Origin: Planctomycetota bacterium
GTDB lineage: Bacteria > Planctomycetota > UBA8108 > UBA1146
Length of the DNA stretch: 15,261 nt
Direction: 5' to 3'
NCBI GenBank assembly: GCA_002691835.1
Contig: NZJA01000011.1
Coordinates: forward strand, 1-15,261
The position numbers were made by a program, and so were the translations under genes. How positions within the stretch are numbered: the stretch's first letter is position 1; every line of letters begins with the position of its first letter. Below, one piece after another: positions 14,170-15,261 of this stretch. The notes beneath the pieces were generated by a model. That model had not been told where the DNA came from, did not search any database, and saw only the letters and a program-made list of their open reading frames with translations.

Positions 14170-15207
14170 CTAGACGCAGTCCTGAATGCGGGAACCGAGT
14201 CCCAAGGCCACAGGTAACTGAATGAGGTGATCATTGAGAGCCTCAACGTCGACGAGGTCTTCACGGACCTTGATCATCGCCAGCGGATCCCACGTTTTGA
14301 CATCGCGCTCAAACACTCTCTCAAAGGTCTCTTGCAGACCGATCGTCTGACTGGCCCCGCCACTGAGGAAGACCTCCTCAACGGCGAAATCGAACTGATT
14401 TTCGAAATAGTCAAAGGACAACTGAATTTCCCCGGCGATCTCATCGAGAACCGGTTGGACCGCATTGGCCACCATTTGCTCATTACCTTGGGGATCACAC
14501 TTCAAATCCTCGGCCTCGGCTTCATCGAGATGCTCGCGACGGGAGATCGCATCGGTGAGATCCTTGCCTCCCAGATAAATCTCTCTGGAAAAACAGGAAG
14601 TCTTACCTCTAACGATATGAATGTTGGTTTTGGTCGCGCCGATGTCGACAAGTGCCACTGCTTTATCGGTGTCCTCATCCTGAACACCCGCTTCGGTTCT
14701 CAGGTCAAAGGAATTTCCCAATGCAAAGGTGTCAACATCGACAACTGTTGGAATCAGTCCCAGTTCCTGAACCTGATCAATGTGGTCTTGCAGAAGGTCC
14801 TTCTTGACCGCAACCAGAATGCTCTTCATCTCTTCAGAGGAATCTTCCTCTTCAGAAAATGATTCGATTTTTTGGCCATCGATACAGACTTCATCTCGAT
14901 CAAATGGAATGTACTTGTCGGCTTCGAGTCGGAGAGTTTCGGGCAACTCCTCATCATCGAGTCTGGGAAGTGTGATGTACCGAACCACCACAGATCTTCC
15001 TGAAACAGAAGTCGCTACTTTGCGGCAGCTGATGCCGGATTCCCTCATTACAGCTTTGACTGTATCGAGAGTTTCTTCCGGAGAAGGGATTTTCCCCCAA
15101 CCGAAGCCTGTCAACTCGAGGCCTTCGGGAGTTCGAGTCAACTCGACGACCTTGACTTCGTTATTGCCAATGTCGAGTCCGACCAGTGATTTCTGACGTG
15201 AAAACAT
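14170..15207 (-). CDS. pilM: Type IV pilus assembly actin-like ATPase PilM
   Basis: PilM is a cytoplasmic FtsA/actin-like protein that forms a ring under the inner membrane and binds the PilN N-terminus. The 345 residues carry the phosphate-1 motif GLDIGNNEVKVVEL (10-23), a PilM-typical EADKYIPFDRDEV stretch (95-107), phosphate-2 VDIGATKTNIHIV (187-199) and the adenosine motif LSGGAS (281-286). Two ATGs lie two codons apart. The second, at 15207, is preferred because GGAAGG (15215-15220) is seven bases from it but only one base from the first (15213). It opens the operon; only 54 bases of upstream sequence are visible, containing a small hairpin. Confidence 0.96.
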   Translation of the reverse strand: MFSRQKSLVGLDIGNNEVKVVELTRTPEGLELTGFGWGKIPSPEETLDTVKAVMRESGISCRKVATSVSGRSVVVRYITLPRLDDEELPETLRLEADKYIPFDRDEVCIDGQKIESFSEEEDSSEEMKSILVAVKKDLLQDHIDQVQELGLIPTVVDVDTFALGNSFDLRTEAGVQDEDTDKAVALVDIGATKTNIHIVRGKTSCFSREIYLGGKDLTDAISRREHLDEAEAEDLKCDPQGNEQMVANAVQPVLDEIAGEIQLSFDYFENQFDFAVEEVFLSGGASQTIGLQETFERVFERDVKTWDPLAMIKVREDLVDVEALNDHLIQLPVALGLGSRIQDCV

Positions 15208-15214
15208 TTTCATG

Positions 15215-15220
15215 CCTTCC
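15215..15220 (-). promoter_or_regulatory. Ribosome binding site fixing the pilM start
   Basis: GGAAGG is one base from the ATG at 15213 but seven bases from the ATG at 15207, favouring the second. Confidence 0.6.
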
Positions 15221-15222
15221 AG

Positions 15223-15239
15223 CGCACCGTTGAGGTGCG
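15223..15239 (-). promoter_or_regulatory. Hairpin in the pilM leader
   Basis: A perfect 6-bp stem (CGCACC/GGTGCG) with a five-base loop (TCAAC on the minus strand) lies two bases upstream of the pilM Shine-Dalgarno. It is too short and lacks a T-run for a terminator. It could modulate ribosome access or mark an RNA end. The upstream gene and promoter lie outside the window. Confidence 0.3.
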
Positions 15240-15261
15240 GGTTGGGTTTATCCCAGGCTGG

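Noticed and set aside
14148..14264. Longer pilN with a 39-residue N-terminal extension
   Set aside because: The extension overlaps the pilM coding end and has no PilN similarity; the TTG at 14147 with a well-spaced AAGGA gives the canonical IKINLLP N-terminus.

Overview
All recognisable genes in this window lie on the minus strand, so the biological order runs from the right end (about 15.2 kb) to the left end (position 1). The genes are tightly packed: no stretch without a gene exceeds about 170 bases, and I see no rRNA, tRNA, CRISPR array or insertion sequence. The organism is a diderm bacterium, because it carries an outer-membrane secretin. Base composition looks moderate, roughly 50-55% G+C by eye. 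The mix of genes (type IVa pilus alignment operon, RNase E/G-L21-L27-Obg cluster, type III pantothenate kinase, a shortened MnmE-like GTPase, and a secreted Trp/His-rich protein) would fit a planctomycete-like or another non-proteobacterial environmental lineage. That placement is a weak inference.

Region 1 (15.2-9.2 kb) is the type IV pilus alignment and secretin operon: pilM, pilN, pilO, a 496-residue protein in the PilP slot, and pilQ. It ends in a textbook intrinsic terminator just after pilQ. The first four genes are tightly spaced or overlap by ATGA; a 147-bp gap precedes pilQ. The PilP-slot protein is not an ordinary PilP lipoprotein. It has a membrane anchor, a Ser/Thr-rich linker, a TPR-like and coiled-coil body, and a C-terminal segment resembling the PilP/GspB/GspC periplasmic domain.

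Region 2 (9.1-5.8 kb) holds an RNase E/G family ribonuclease, ribosomal proteins L21 and L27, and the GTPase Obg, a common RNA/ribosome-biogenesis grouping. Short perfect inverted repeats sit at the rng/rplU, rplU/rpmA, rpmA/obg and obg/pilT junctions.

Region 3 (5.7-1.4 kb) continues with pilT (the retraction ATPase, separated from the other pil genes), coaX, an MnmE-family GTPase that lacks the family's C-terminal cysteine motif, pyrB and a small VanZ-like membrane protein. The last four overlap or nearly overlap, so they are probably translationally coupled. 

Region 4 (1.24 kb to the left edge) is a long open frame running off the window. It encodes a secreted protein with a signal peptide, 17 tandem RPQx tetrapeptides, a basic low-complexity middle and an aromatic- and His-rich segment. 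Because its stop codon lies outside the window, simple ORF calling misses it and reports only shadow frames.

Four of the fifteen genes appear to start with TTG or GTG (pilN, obg, coaX, vanZ-like). Four starts (pilM, pilN, pilQ, rpmA) were moved from the longest frame because of Shine-Dalgarno position or family alignment.
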